A stretch of DNA of 64,000 bases. It comes from Thecaphora thlaspeos (lineage: Eukaryota > Basidiomycota > Ustilaginomycetes > Urocystidales > Glomosporiaceae). How positions within the stretch are numbered: position 1 is the first letter of the stretch; the number at the start of each line of letters is the position of its first letter. The notes below the pieces were generated by a model. The model did no database searches. It had not been told where the DNA came from and was given only the letters and a program-made list of their open reading frames with translations. This document shows, in pieces, positions 36,275 to 47,955 of the stretch. The translations under genes and the position numbers were made by a program. The stretch covers positions 1,178,001 to 1,242,000 of the forward strand of contig UWYS01000003.1 in NCBI GenBank assembly GCA_900291925.1. Reading direction: 5' to 3'.

Positions 36275-36385
36275 ACGCGTTTCCCTAGGAATCCGGCGTC
36301 GCTAGGAATCCGGCCGGGAAAAAGCAGACTGTCTACCACCCTCACTACCACCATCACCGCCATTGTCATCGACAGCTCTACTATC
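36275..36385 (+). repeat. Left terminal inverted repeat of the Fot1/pogo element
   Basis: Pairs with the right end but carries 17 extra bases: the segment CTAGGAATCCGGC is present twice (about 36,285 and 36,302). The inner boundary is approximate because similarity fades gradually. Confidence 0.8.
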
Positions 36386-36479
36386 CACCGCATCTCCTGA
36401 CTGCCCCCGCTGCTCTCTCTCAGCATCCACCAACACATCAATGCGAGTTGCACCACCCACGTCCCACCATGCCACCCTC

Positions 36480-36917
36480 ACCTACGCAGCAAGTACAACC
36501 ATGCGCTCGAGAATCAGCGCATGGACGGCGCTTTGCTCGACAACCTCACCGCCTTCTTCAACATCTTCTGCAGCATGCTGCGCAAGTACAACATTCGGGA
36601 TCCACTGGTGATCTGGCAGGGCAAGTGGCACCACCTTGGCAACCACCGCCACATAGAGGGACCAGGCAAAGGCTGCCACTTTGCCGTCTCGCCCAAGGGG
36701 TGGACAAGCAACAACTTGGCGCAAGGGCATCAGCAAGACGTCGGTCCGCAAGGCCTTTGCTGACGTTGGCCTCACCTTGCCCGCTGCAGCAGAGAAGGTC
36801 CTCGCCAAGCTGCCAGGCTTCAAGCCTCGCAATCAGACCCCGCCGCCAGTCGAGGGCCCCTTTTTCAACACTCCAACACTCCAACCAACCCAGCTCGCTT
36901 TCACAACCTCGCGCTGA
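36480..36917 (+). pseudogene. Fot1/pogo DDE transposase fragments
   Basis: One frame reads KYNHALENQRMDGALLDNL then FFNIFCSMLRKYNI, the segment that precedes the first catalytic Asp in Fot1-type transposases, then jumps to PLVIWQGKWH and AVSPKGWTSNNLA, the segment around the second Asp. The first catalytic region is missing, consistent with an internal deletion. After a +1 shift near 36,720-36,735 the next frame gives TSVRKAFADVGLTLPAAAEK then VLAKLPGF and TPPP, like the C terminus of the same family. No intact catalytic triad remains, so it cannot encode an active enzyme. Confidence 0.7.
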
Positions 36918-37079
36918 GCCTGTCAAGCTTGCCGCCACTGCCTCGGCTTGCTCTCAATCCCGCTTTGGCCGGACCTCCATTTCAGTGACCTGTACGGCGG
37001 CCGTGGTGGACTGGCTGAGCGTTTCTGATGGCCCAATGTATGCAGCAAGTGTCGAAATGGATTGCATTGCTTGTCCAGT

Positions 37080-37181
37080 GCTTGGTACACAATAGAGCCG
37101 TCAACAACAATGGCAGTGATGGTGGTAGTGAGGGTGGTAGACAGTCTGCTTTTTTGAGGCCGGATTCCTAGGGAAACGCAT
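37080..37181 (-). repeat. Right terminal inverted repeat of the Fot1/pogo element
   Basis: Reverse complement of the left end without the 17-base insertion. The inner boundary is approximate. Confidence 0.8.
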
Positions 37182-37183
37182 TA

Positions 37184-38766
37184 GGCGGCCAGGGTCTCGC
37201 TTACACCCTCTTTCGCGCTGGACGCGAGGCAAGCGGTGGCAAGACTCTACAGTACAGTATAACTATCTACATATAGGCAAGCATTGAGAATCATCAGGAT
37301 CTTGAATCCCTAGCCCTTCCTCGCCACGTTGGACAACCGTCATCTGTTTGCGTCTGGTCAAGCAACCCTAGCCGATGTGGGAGGACTGCGCGGCTAGGGA
37401 GGGGAGCACAACGGTGAGGGCAACGATCGACGGCAAGACGGATACAGTACTGTGGCACTGTAGTGAGGGCTGGACGATGACGCGAGCAAGGCGCAAGGAG
37501 AGCCACAGAAAGATATGAAGGCGGCACCCTCCTAACAGAGATGCTGCTTTGGTACAGAGTAGTAGGGTACAAGCTGCGCCACGGGGAGCGGCAGAGCGGC
37601 AAGCGGCAGCATTCAGACGCCTACCCTCTTGTTAAACCTCTTAGCTTGGTAGACTCTGAGCGGGAAAAGAAAAGAAAGAAAGAAAAAAAGGGCCTTTCGA
37701 GCGCGCGGGTCCTCTCGCGAGCCGGCCGGCCAACAGAGCCAGGCAAGCCCAACGCCGTTCACACACACACACACGTCGAGGGACACGCAGCAGTACCACC
37801 CACGTCCGCGCACAGGCTACCCCACCGCACCACACCCTCAACCCTTCCCTCCAGCCTGCCCCACTGGTCTCTCACGCACCCATCATCCTCCTTCTCCCTC
37901 CGCACCCTGCCGCCTTCCTTCTCCTCTTTGGACTGCAGTTCCCCTTGGTGACGGCTCTATCGGCAGACCGTCGCATCACCGCCGCCCCCGCTGTTGTTAC
38001 CAACGACTACCGCCACGTCTCCGCCGCCTCGGCTCGATCCTCCACGCCTGCTCGCGCAACCTCAAACTACCGTCCGCCTCCCCGTCTTCCCCACTTGCCT
38101 CCTCTTCGCAGCACTCTCCCGCCAGGCCTTTCATCAGTCGCACGCCGCCAACTGCTGCCGCCGCTCTGCTGTTGCTGCTCGATTCGCAGCCTCTGCATTC
38201 GCATCTGCATCGCCTTTTCCTCACCTCGCCCACCGCCTGACGCTGTCTGCAGCTGCAAGACCTTCGCCGTTCTTTTGCGTACGACCACGAGCAGCTCAGG
38301 CCGGCCTGCACCATCGCTCCTTCGCTCTCCTCCACTGCCGACCGTCCAGCGCCAGCGTCGCGCAGCCTCCGCCTAATTTGCCGACCTTGACCTTGCTGTG
38401 CTGCACGCACTGAGCTCATCACTGTCCGGCCCAAGGTAAAGGCCTCGCCCGTTCGCGACCGTGGCCCAGGCTCGCCCCGACCGGTAATTCGATGCTCAGC
38501 CTCGTTTCATGGGCACGCTTCACCTAATTCCACCGTCGAGCCTCCCGCCGTCCGCAGCCGGAAAGCGGTCTAGCAGGTAACGGCCTCGCACGAGAGAGGC
38601 TCGCCGCCGGTCCGCTCTGAAAGGCGATCCGTCGCAACTGAGCTAGCCGTCTCTCGCAGGCAGCGGGCCTCGACGCTGCCCAGGGCTTCCTCGACAGCCA
38701 GCTCGACGGCTATCGTGAGGCACGCTCCCCAGTCACGCTGCTGTTGTTGCTCACGGGCGCCTCCCC
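37184..38766. other. BCK1 promoter and long CT-rich leader
   Basis: 1.6 kb between the transposon and the BCK1 start. It carries TACAGTACAGTATA at about 37,248 and TACAGTACTGT at about 37,443, then from 37,790 a strongly CT-rich stretch with open frames on both strands that look like leader sequence. No motif-bearing gene was found. Confidence 0.55.
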
Positions 38767-41700
38767 ATGGTCTCGACCGCTGCCGCGATGCCTTTCCAGC
38801 TGATCGCCGCCACCAGCCCGCCCGGTAGCGCCTCAGTCCTCGCAGAGGAGCGACGCTGGCAGCCTTACTCGAGCACCGATATTTACAGAAGCGGCGCTGC
38901 GCCTCAAGACGCTGACCCTTCCTATTTTGATCCAATCAGCGCCGAAAGTCTCTACCACCACCAGCCTAGCCACCATCACCACCAACAACAACACCGCCAA
39001 GGCAGTCCATCATCGCCCTCCGGCTCGCGCAGCCCGCTCAACCACCCAGCGTGGTCGCCTACCCGCAGCCCCTTGAGGCTGGCCGCTGCCCTTCACTCTG
39101 TCCGCTCGTTCTCTGGGCAACACGTCTCGCCGGAACAGGGTCGGGCCCCTTCGCCTTCCTACTTCGCCAGCGTTGTCCCAGCCTCGCCCGGCAGCTGCAG
39201 CAGCGTCAGCGGCCGGCAGCCGACCATCACCTTCACCGATGTACCCGCAGAGAGCGGCATCGTCGCGCCTACGAGTCCAACCCTGTTCGTAGGTTCCCAC
39301 AACGATGTCCAGAGCCCGACGTCCGCCCAGTCGGTGCTCGGCCACGGCGGCCATGTAGCGCCGTCAGTCTCCGCTCTGCCGCTGTCGCCGGGTCCGCCTT
39401 CCTCACCGAGCGGGGCAGGAGACGGAGCCACCGCCTCGACAGCGCCCGTGTCGCCCGGAGGCTCGACCCAACCCAAGCTCACCTCTTCGCAGAGCGGCTT
39501 CTTTGCGTCGCTTCGGCCCTCGTCGCCACGGACATTCATGCCGTCGCGCGAAGAGGTAGGTCCGGACCGTAGGCGCGAAAGGGGCGATCGCGATGGCCAC
39601 AGAGACAGAGATCGGGATCGATCTTTTCTCGGAACGATGAGCGGGCTCGAGATGGAGCAGCAGCAGCAGCAGAGGTTGCGCCGTCCGAGCAGCGTCCTTG
39701 AGCAGGTCGGCATCGTTTGGGAGCGATTTGGTCGCAAGGTGCACCACGTCCGCAACTCGACGTCCGAGTCCGGGCCGGCGGGCATGAAGCGCGGTAGCGG
39801 CGCGCTTGGCGCCGGCAGTCCGGCGTCTGAAGCGTTCGACGACCGGCCACCCTCGACAGGGTCGAGCCTCTCGGGTTCGCAGACATCGCCTCTCCAGGCA
39901 TCGTTGTCGTCGTCGGTCGAGGCTGATCGGCGTGGATCGGCCTCTTCCACCACCACCGCGACAGAGCAGCGCCTGCCGGCATGGCTCGAGGAATCCTTGG
40001 CGGGCGCTGCGGTCGTCGAGGCCGCAACATCGCCGACATCGGCCTCGTTTGCGCACCGCGACGTAGACTCCCGGTCGCCGGCTCCCAGCGTCGGCTCCAA
40101 CCTCGTCGCCTCCCGGAACACCGTCGTGGCGCCGGCCCAGGGGGCTTCTGGCGGGATGCAGCGCTCCAATCCCAATTCTCCGGCGCACGTGGCGATAGAG
40201 CACCTCGACCACGGCAGCGCCTCTGGCGGCCAAGCGTCCCGCGGAGCGATCGTACGGCAACACTCAGCTGGCTCGAGCTCGTTGGACGGAGGCCTCTCGC
40301 CGACCTCGCTCCATCTCCGGCGGCACAGCCTTCTCGACCGGTAAGTTCTCGCTCCGTCGAACGATGACGACCGGCTGCGTCTACCGGACTGACTTCGCTG
40401 AACACCTTGCCAATGGTTGGCCGGTTGACTCCCTCTCACAGCGTCTTGATCCAGGTCACCGAGGACAACGAACGCTTCTCGGTCGTCGACGTCTCCGGCG
40501 TTGACTCCGCTGACGCAATCAAGGAGAGGATGTTTGCCAAGCTCCGTAAGTCGCAAGCGGAAGAGGCGAGAGGCGAGAGGCGAGAGGCGAGAGGCGAGAG
40601 GGAACAAGAGAGGACATCCTTCATCAGAGCTGACGCCCGCTATCACACACTGTCTGACTTGCCCGCCCCTCGCTCCAGATCTCTTTGACGAAGACTACTC
40701 CAACTTTCAGCTCTTCCGCACCGAGATCGGCCAGACGAACGCGACGGGACCCGTCGTCAACGACGATGCCCTCCTCGCGCTCTGCCTGCAGATGGGCGAT
40801 GACCGTGGCACACTCAAGTTCCTCGTCCACCAGACCAGCCCGCCGACGAAGCCTGCCAGCCGGGCCCTTCCGCCTCCGCTGACCACGTTGTCGCCTCGAC
40901 GAGCAATGCGAGAGCTCGAAGGCCCCTCAGAGGACAGGGCAGAGCACAGGCGGGCCGAGAGCCAGTCATCCAAGTCTTCCGTCAGCGATGCGCTCATCAA
41001 CTCCGATGTCCCGGTGCAAGCCGGTAGCGGGACCGATTCCCCGCATAGGCGCTCGGGCAGCGGCCTGCACAGGTCCAGAGCGCAGACGCGAAGAGCGCTG
41101 CCCGACGCCCCGGCGACGGACGAGGTGCGCTCGCCTGTCGGCGGCAGCGGCGCCGGCGGCCGCAAAGGGTCGTTCGGAGGGGGCCACGACCGGCGTTCGA
41201 CCGCATCTTCGGCCGACGGCTCAGAACGTGCGCGAGGCGAATTCTCGAGCTCGGCCATCGTCAATGCGTCGCACGAGAACCAGCTCGGCCGTCTGCATTC
41301 CCCCAGCCCACCTTTTCCGTTGCCGTACGCGCATCAGAACCAGCAGCAACAGGCATCGGTCGCGCCAAGGTCAGGCGACCGCGAGCGGTCCGGTCCGTCA
41401 ACGTCAACTAGGCAAGCGGACGAGCAAAGCATGGGCCCGTCTCCCTCGTATACACAACAGCAGCTACAGCAACAACAACAACAACAGCAGCAGCAACAGC
41501 GTCGACGTGCCGGATCGCAGGCTGCCGAAGGTGGGCCGCGTCTGGGCGACAGGATGGGCGGTCCGTTGCTGCCACGATCGTTGCAGCCTGTTGGCCGGCC
41601 TGCTCCGAACTCCCACGGACAACAGAGGTTGTCCGAGGCCGACCAGAACGGCCACGCGCGGCTACGGTCGGAGGGTGAAGAGGGGATGCCAGCGTCAAAG

Positions 41701-44700
41701 ACAGCCTCCCAGCTGACGATACACAGCGCGAAGAGCATGGATGATCTGCGGAAACGTCCGGCGCCGCCGGCGCCGCCCATGCCGCCCAACATGAACTTGG
41801 CGATGCTCGGCGGCTTTGAGCGCGACGGCCGCTACCCGAACCCCGCCATCGCACGGCCGTCTTCCGCGACGCCGGGGACTAAGGAGCCCACGCACCAGGT
41901 TCACCGCCAGCTGAGCTCCGATGCGCACACCGGAAGGATGCCGTCGCCGGCGATGCAGCCGGATCCCCGAGCCCTGCAACGCAACCGCAGCGCACAAGCG
42001 GCCCTCACCGTGTCCGACCAGCCCAATGGCGGCGGCGGCATGAGGATGCCCTCGGCACCGGGCCCGATGCGTGCGCCGCTCATGGCCGCCCGCGACGGGA
42101 TGATGGTGCCGCAAGATCCTCGCTTGGGCAACAGGCCGGTCGTCGTGGACGAGGCGCGTTTCGGCGTCCATCGCGTGCCGCAGCAGATTCACCACCCTCA
42201 GCTCGGTCGAGCGGTTCCGGTCCACCACACGAACCCGGCGAGCCCCGGCTTCGGCTACCAGGGCCCGCCGCACATGCAGCAGCAGCAGCAGCAGCAGTAC
42301 GCCCAAGGGCCGCACACGTACGATCCGCATCGGAGCCACCAGATGTCTGCGCCTCACCCCGGCGAGTTCGGCACCCGAGGTCCCATCAATCCGTACGGCC
42401 ATCAAGATCCACGCCTGCACGGTATGGTCCAGGGGGGGGGCGCCGGCGCCGGTGGCCCTCTATACCCGGCGCGGCCCCACACGCTGCACGACGCTTCCTT
42501 CTCGCCGCACCATCGACCGAGCATCGCCACGTCGCCGCCTATGAGGAGCCGCGAGGACCCTTTCACCAGCCTCTTTTTTCCGGCCTCGAGCTCGAGACAA
42601 GTGTCCGAGTTCCAAATGGCCGCAGGCCGTCTCGAGCCGGGCATGACGGTCCAGGAGACGATGAATCACCGCGCTCAGCTCGCCGGCCACCTGCCGCAGC
42701 CGTCCTACGGCTCACGGGACTTGCGCAGGCCAGCCACATCCGCCGAACTGCACGCGCACGCGCAGCCTAGACGGCCCCCGGTTGCCACCATGTCGCCGCG
42801 GCGCGACCAGCAAGCGGCGATGCCGCCTCCGGTCGACTGGAGACCAAGCCCCCCGGCTTACCAGCAGCACCAGATTCAGAGCCACCAAGGCGGACCCGCC
42901 GGCAATCCAGGTCATGCAGGCCATGCTGGCCACGCCAGTCACAGTGGCCAGGCAGGCCATGCCGCTCAGCAGCGGCCGGCGACGCGGTCGAGCCAGCATC
43001 AAGAGATGGGAGGACACCAAGAGCCAGTCCGCAACGAAAGCGGGTCTGGCCGGCCCAACGCTTCCGAGAGGTTCTCTGGCTCGTCGTTCAGCTCAAGCGC
43101 CTCGCACAAGCTAGCCTTTTCCAGCGAGGACAGACACGGGCGCGGGTCGATCGAGGACTCGTACAGCACGCCGACGTCAACAAGGAGCTCGCAGAGCAGT
43201 TCGGCGAACCTCGACCTGCTGCGCAAGGGCGGCAGCACCGGCGGCGGAGAAGAGAGTCGCACCGCTCATGAGGGCGACTTGGAGGATGAAGACCTGATGA
43301 ACGTTCGCCCGTTGCCGCGACCACCGCAGACGTCGGAAGGAGCTCACAAGACGAGCCGCGACCACGCAGAAGGGCCTCTAGACGGCGCCAAAGGGCTCAG
43401 AGAGGGCGAGGGGACGCCGAAATCGACCGACGACGAGGGAACGCTCAAGGCGAACAACGTGGCGTCGCTGTGGAACGCCCTAAGCGCCGGCTCTTCGCGC
43501 GACCCATCAGGCACGGTGACCAGCCATAGCGACAGCGGCACGCCTCGCGCCGATCGACCACGCTCCGCCGCCGAGTCCGTGTGCGACACCCCCTCGGCCC
43601 AGTCTGGCGCCACCGCACTGAACCCAGACGAGAACGGTACGGTCGCTTCGTTTGCCTCGTTTGCTTCGTTCGACGATGACGAGAGCGAGGCCGGCACGTG
43701 GGCACAGCCTCTGGACACCGACCTCGGCGCGCCACGCCTGCCTTTGATCATCCCCGACGGCGATGAGAGCAAAGCAGACATGGGCGAGCAGACTCTGCAG
43801 CCAGGTCATGGCCCTATGGCCGCAGCAGGCAGCTCGTTGTCGTCGTCGGACGCATCCGCCGCCTCCTGGCTTAATTCGAGCCCTCGAAGGCCCGAACTGC
43901 GCCTGACAATCGAGACTCCTGGCGCGAGCGCTTCGCACTCCGGCGCCCCGATCCGACGCGCATCGCCCAATGTCTCTCCGCATCCCACCTCAGGACGGCT
44001 CTCGTCGTCGAGCGGCCAAGGCCAAATCGGCGGTGGGGTGCATCGGAGCTATTCCTTCGCAAAGCGGGACAACGAGTGGGCCTTCAGGCCGCCTCCAGAG
44101 CAACTGTACGAGAACCTGGATGACTTCTTCCCAAAGCACGACCTCGATAAGCCGCTGCTCGATACAGCGGGTGTGCCCGAGAGCTCCGGCCTCTCCAGTC
44201 CCAAGTCAGACGTCAACCTGGCCCAGCTGATGCCGCTTGCCAGCAGCGCGGGGTCCGGCAGTGCATCGGGTCCGCTCAGCAGGCACAAGAAGTCGATCAG
44301 AATCGTGGCGCAAGACCGCAAAAAATTCCTCGATCGTGCAGAGAGGCGCGTCTCGGTGTCTTCGCCGGAGGCCGGCAACACGGCGCTCGCGAGGCGCCGC
44401 AGCACCCGTCTCTGGGGCACAAAGGTGATCGAGATGACGCCGGGACAGGAGGCCAGCACGCCCGCGTCGGCTGCGCCGGCCGAGTCGCCCTCGGCCGACA
44501 GCGGTCATCGTCCGGTCTTCAAGTGGGTCAAGGGCGACCTGATCGGCAAGGGGACCTACGGACGCGTCTATCTTGCGCTCAACGCGACAACCGGCGAGAT
44601 GATTGCCGTCAAGCAGGTCGAGCTCCCGCGCACGGCGAGCGACCGCGAGGACACCCGTCAAAAGGGCGTCGTGGCGGCCCTCAAGTCGGAGATCGAGACG

Positions 44701-45507
44701 CTGAAGGACCTCGACCACCCTCACATCGTCGCGTACCTCGGCTTCGAAGAGACAACGTCGTTCCTGAGCATCTTTCTGGAGTATGTGCCCGGCGGTTCGG
44801 TCGGCAGCTGCCTGCGCAAGCACGGCAAGTTCGAGGAGCCGACGATCAAGTCGTTCCTCCACCAGATCCTCGACGGCCTGGCCTACCTCCACAGCCGCGG
44901 GATCCTGCACCGCGACCTCAAGGCCGACAATATCCTCGTCGACTTTGAGGGTACCTGTAAGATCTCCGACTTTGGGACGGTCCGGCGGAGCGACGACATC
45001 TACGGCAACGTTGAAGACATGTCGCTGCAGGGAAGCATCTTTTGGATGGCCCCCGAAGTCGTCAGCCTGTCCAAGAAGGGCTACTCGGCAAAGGTCGACA
45101 TCTGGAGTCTCGGCTGCGTGGTCCTCGAGATGTTCGCCGGTCGCAGGCCGTGGTCGGACGACGAAGCGGTCCAGGCCATGTTCAAGGTGTGTATCGGCGT
45201 CCCGCCGGCGGCGTTGAGAGGCATCATCGAGCCTGGATCCACGGCAGCGTTCCTCGCCGCCCCAACACTGACCTCATCCCCTTCCCTCTTCTCGACGACA
45301 TCTCAGATTGGAGCCGAACGCCGAGCGCCACCGATCCCTCCGGACGTTACGCTGTCCAGGAAGGCCGCCCACTTCCTCAAGAACTGCTTCGAGATCGAGC
45401 CAGCAAAGCGCCCGACGGCCGCAAGGCTGTTGGACCACGTCTTTAGCGTGCCAGACGCTGGATGGCAGTTCCAGCAAAGCTCCCTCTGGCGACACCTCAA
45501 GAAATAA
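38767..45507 (+). CDS. BCK1: Bck1-type MAPKKK of the cell-wall integrity pathway
   Basis: Exons 38767-40340, 40442-40545, 40679-45186 and 45307-45507 give 2,128 residues; the third intron is a frame-neutral 120 nt. A Bck1-type RA-like region spans residues about 525-610 (VLIQVTEDNERFSVVDVSGV, then NFQLFRTEIGQTNATGPVVN and GTLKFLVHQT). A very long disordered middle has Gln runs (41460-41500), His/Gln patches and SP/TP sites. The C-terminal kinase starts near residue 1,839: GKGTYGRVY loop, IAVKQVE lysine near 1,868, HRDLKADN near 1,969, DFGTV near 1,990 and APE in the activation segment, all intact. The combination of the RA-like region with a C-terminal STE11-type kinase is that of Bck1, which acts between Pkc1 and Mkk1/2. 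The ATG at 38788 (MPFQLIAATSPPG) is an alternative start. Confidence 0.94.
40566..40600. repeat. GAGGCGA heptanucleotide repeat in BCK1 intron 2
   Basis: About five tandem units inside the 133-nt intron between exons 2 and 3. It lies downstream of the donor and upstream of the branch region, so it may vary in length without affecting the protein. Confidence 0.9.
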
Positions 45508-47418
45508 GACGATTATAAGACAATCTCTACTTCCTCAACCCCTCCATCGTCCCGCCCGTCCCTTTTCCATGTCGATTTGGGTACCCTCGTGTATTCCTTT
45601 GCGTCCAAGTCACACTGCCGTGCCGCCGCCGAGCCGGTCTGGTCGCCCCTTCCTCTTGTCCTGCCCGCCGGCGGGGGACCGCATCGGCATCCGCTCGTTC
45701 CATCTTTCTGTCTTTATTCCGTATCGCCATCTTTGTCACACACACTCACTCTATAAGTATGGGACCCCGCACAGCGCATCTCACACGCACACCGCCACAA
45801 CCCTTTGATACCTTTCTGAGTTCATACAGTATTCATGTTTCTGCATTCCACCCTGCGACGGTCTGTGGTGCTTCGACTGGCCACGGTCGTCCGGTCGATT
45901 CAGTGTGCTGCGGCCTTTAAGGTTGACGTGGTCCGCTGCGCTGCGATGTACCGCGACAGCCGCTTGACCATCTGCTCGAGGCGGTAGGCTTGGCTGCATC
46001 ACCGGGATCTGGGGTGTGAACCACCTGCAGCGACCAAACCAAGCCTGCTTGCTGCGAGGATGACATTGTCTGGCGGCGGGTTGGACAGTGGACGTGCGTA
46101 AAGCTCCGAGGACCTGCTTACCGGGCGGGATGGCATATGCATGCACGGGATGCCGCTGCCGTCATCCGGACCTAAGCTTGTGCTAGAATGCACGGCTGCT
46201 CGTACAGGTTAGGTTGGTTGCAGGCTGTGCAGATACAGTAGACGCACGATCGACCCGGTCAAGCGGGACATGCTGGGTGATGCAGGTGCCACAGAGCATC
46301 ACCCAGCGTAGACACGGGCACGCACAGAGGAAGGAGCATCAGAGTGCCTCCTCGCTGCGGGTCGATGGAGTCAGGTCGAGGAGGCAGAAGACGGGAAAAG
46401 GACCGAAAAAATCGCAGCAAATAAAATAAAGATGCTACAAGACCCCGAAGTGCGCGTGCCGCAGTCGGGGCCCAGAGTAGGTTTGAAAAACGCCTCACCA
46501 CTTGACGTGCATCCCTGTGCTTTGTGACACCTGTGCGACGACGAGGTGCTTGCATCTCCTCCGGCATACTCGCCCGGGCCTGCCTCGTGGACGGGCGCGC
46601 CGCTGCGGTGCGGAGAAGGCGCGTCGCACTGCAGCCGTACAGTATACCCTATCCTTACCGTAGGGAACCGCAGCGCAACACTGCCTCCTGCTATCCAAGA
46701 GGGAGAGTAGTGCTGCCCCTGGCAAACTGTGATCGGATGGATAGATCGTCTGCCAGTTCTTGCTCTCCGTCCACGAGCAGAGAGGCAAGAGAAAAGTTTG
46801 CTGGAAAGCCTTAAAATGGGGATGGGAGAACATGGGCGCTGACCCGACCTTTCTACTCTTCTCCGCTGGAGCTCAGCAATACGTGAAATTCCGCCCACTA
46901 CAGACGGAGTTCGGCTCGAGACAGGGGAGTTAGAAAGGAGAGAGGTAGGGTTCGGCACACCCTTTCGGACCATTCCGTACCGAAGACGGACGCCTATCGG
47001 CGCAATCAAGAATGTTCGCCAAACCTCTGAGCCCTTCTTCTTCGTCGTGTCCAGTCAGGAGCGGTCGGTCGGATGCTTCCGTCGAACGACCGTGACGACG
47101 AGCTGAATTGCGCTCCGCTTGACCGGGCCCCTCCCCGAACAAGCAGCATGGACAGCGACAAGGAATGGGCGTCTCGCCATCAATCCACCTGTCACCGTAC
47201 ATTCGTGCGTCCCTTTGCTCCTGTCAAAACGACGCAAGTGCAGCGCGCTGTGCACGCGGTCGTATGTAAAGGCGACATGTCGCCTCTTTTGCGAAGCGCC
47301 TCTTGCATGCAGCAGAGATCAACGCGGCGTAAGACATGAGCCGCGGGGGCGCGCACGTAACTACCTCAAAACTGTACTCAGCACAGTCGAGTTAGTCTAG
47401 TGTGGTCTTACTTAACTA
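45508..47418. other. Intergenic: BCK1 3' end, no supported gene
   Basis: 1.9 kb between the BCK1 stop and the hairpin MITE. It contains TACAGTA words at about 45,826, 46,233 and 46,638. The minus-strand frame near 46,371-47,009 lacks domains and plausible splicing and was not accepted. No RNA gene was recognised. Confidence 0.55.
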
Positions 47419-47675
47419 CAGTCGTGTGCAGATGAATTGAGACGCGAGGAAAAAAAAGAAAGGCTGAGAGAGACTCTAGGAGGAGTGATCTTGGCAATTA
47501 CTCAAGATCACTACCTCCACTTACCTTGGGCGCCTTGCTCGACTACCGTACCCCTTACCGGTGCCAAGGTAAGTGGAGGTAGTGATCTTCAGTGATCGCC
47601 AAGATCACTCCTCCTAGAGTCTCTCTCAGCCTTTCTTTTTTTTTCCTCGCGTCTCAATTCATCTGCACACGACTG
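47419..47675. mobile_element. 257-bp hairpin MITE, Tc1/mariner-like, TA-flanked
   Basis: The element begins CAGTCGTGTGCAGATGAATT and ends with its reverse complement, flanked by TA at 47417-47418 and 47676-47677. The arms pair over about 112 bp with roughly three mismatches and one extra A in an A8/A9 run, leaving a short loop around 47,530-47,560. The arm sequence also contains a smaller inverted pair (AGTGATCTTG and its complement). There is no coding capacity. CAGT ends plus TA duplication are typical of the Tc1/mariner superfamily. The near-identical arms suggest recent origin or gene conversion between arms. The ends differ from those of the Fot1/pogo element at 36,275. Confidence 0.85.
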
Positions 47676-47955
47676 TAAAGAACCAAGAAATGAGCCGGCA
47701 TTTCTGCGCTGCGCTTCAAGCGGCGCGCGCCCCTCTTCCAACTCCCGCCCAGAGGAAAAAGTCACGAAGTAAATCACACAAATATAATAGGCGACGCTCC
47801 CAATGCAACGGCAACGGCAGCGCCACGCTCCGTCTCACTGCCCTTTGTTAGAAATCATCCAGATCTCGCGTCTATGCCCGGATGCGTAACACTCGAGTAG
47901 TACTGTACATGGGCCGCACCGTCGAGCATTGCAGCGCGCACACCACGAGCGAGCG

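Larger units (their letters stand above)
36275..37181. mobile_element. Non-autonomous Fot1/pogo-type DNA transposon
   Basis: A 907-bp element bounded by inverted ends starting A[C/T]GCGTTTCCCTAGGAATCC. The flanking dinucleotide is TA on both sides (36273-36274 and 37182-37183), the target duplication of the Tc1/mariner/pogo superfamily. The two ends pair over roughly 90-100 bp with a few mismatches; the shared core includes AAGCAGACTGTCTACCACCC. Inside are broken pieces of a DDE transposase (see separate entry), so it is a deletion derivative that would need a transposase supplied elsewhere. The near identity of its ends suggests a fairly recent insertion. Confidence 0.85.

Noticed and set aside
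37945..38434. Open frames on both strands upstream of BCK1
   Set aside because: CT-rich leader composition, no motifs, and both strands are open in the same region.
39159..40646. 495-residue minus-strand frame
   Set aside because: Antisense to BCK1 exons 1-2; no motif, Ser/Arg-rich shadow composition.
46371..47009. 212-residue minus-strand frame
   Set aside because: Low complexity, no domain, no splice partners; intergenic.
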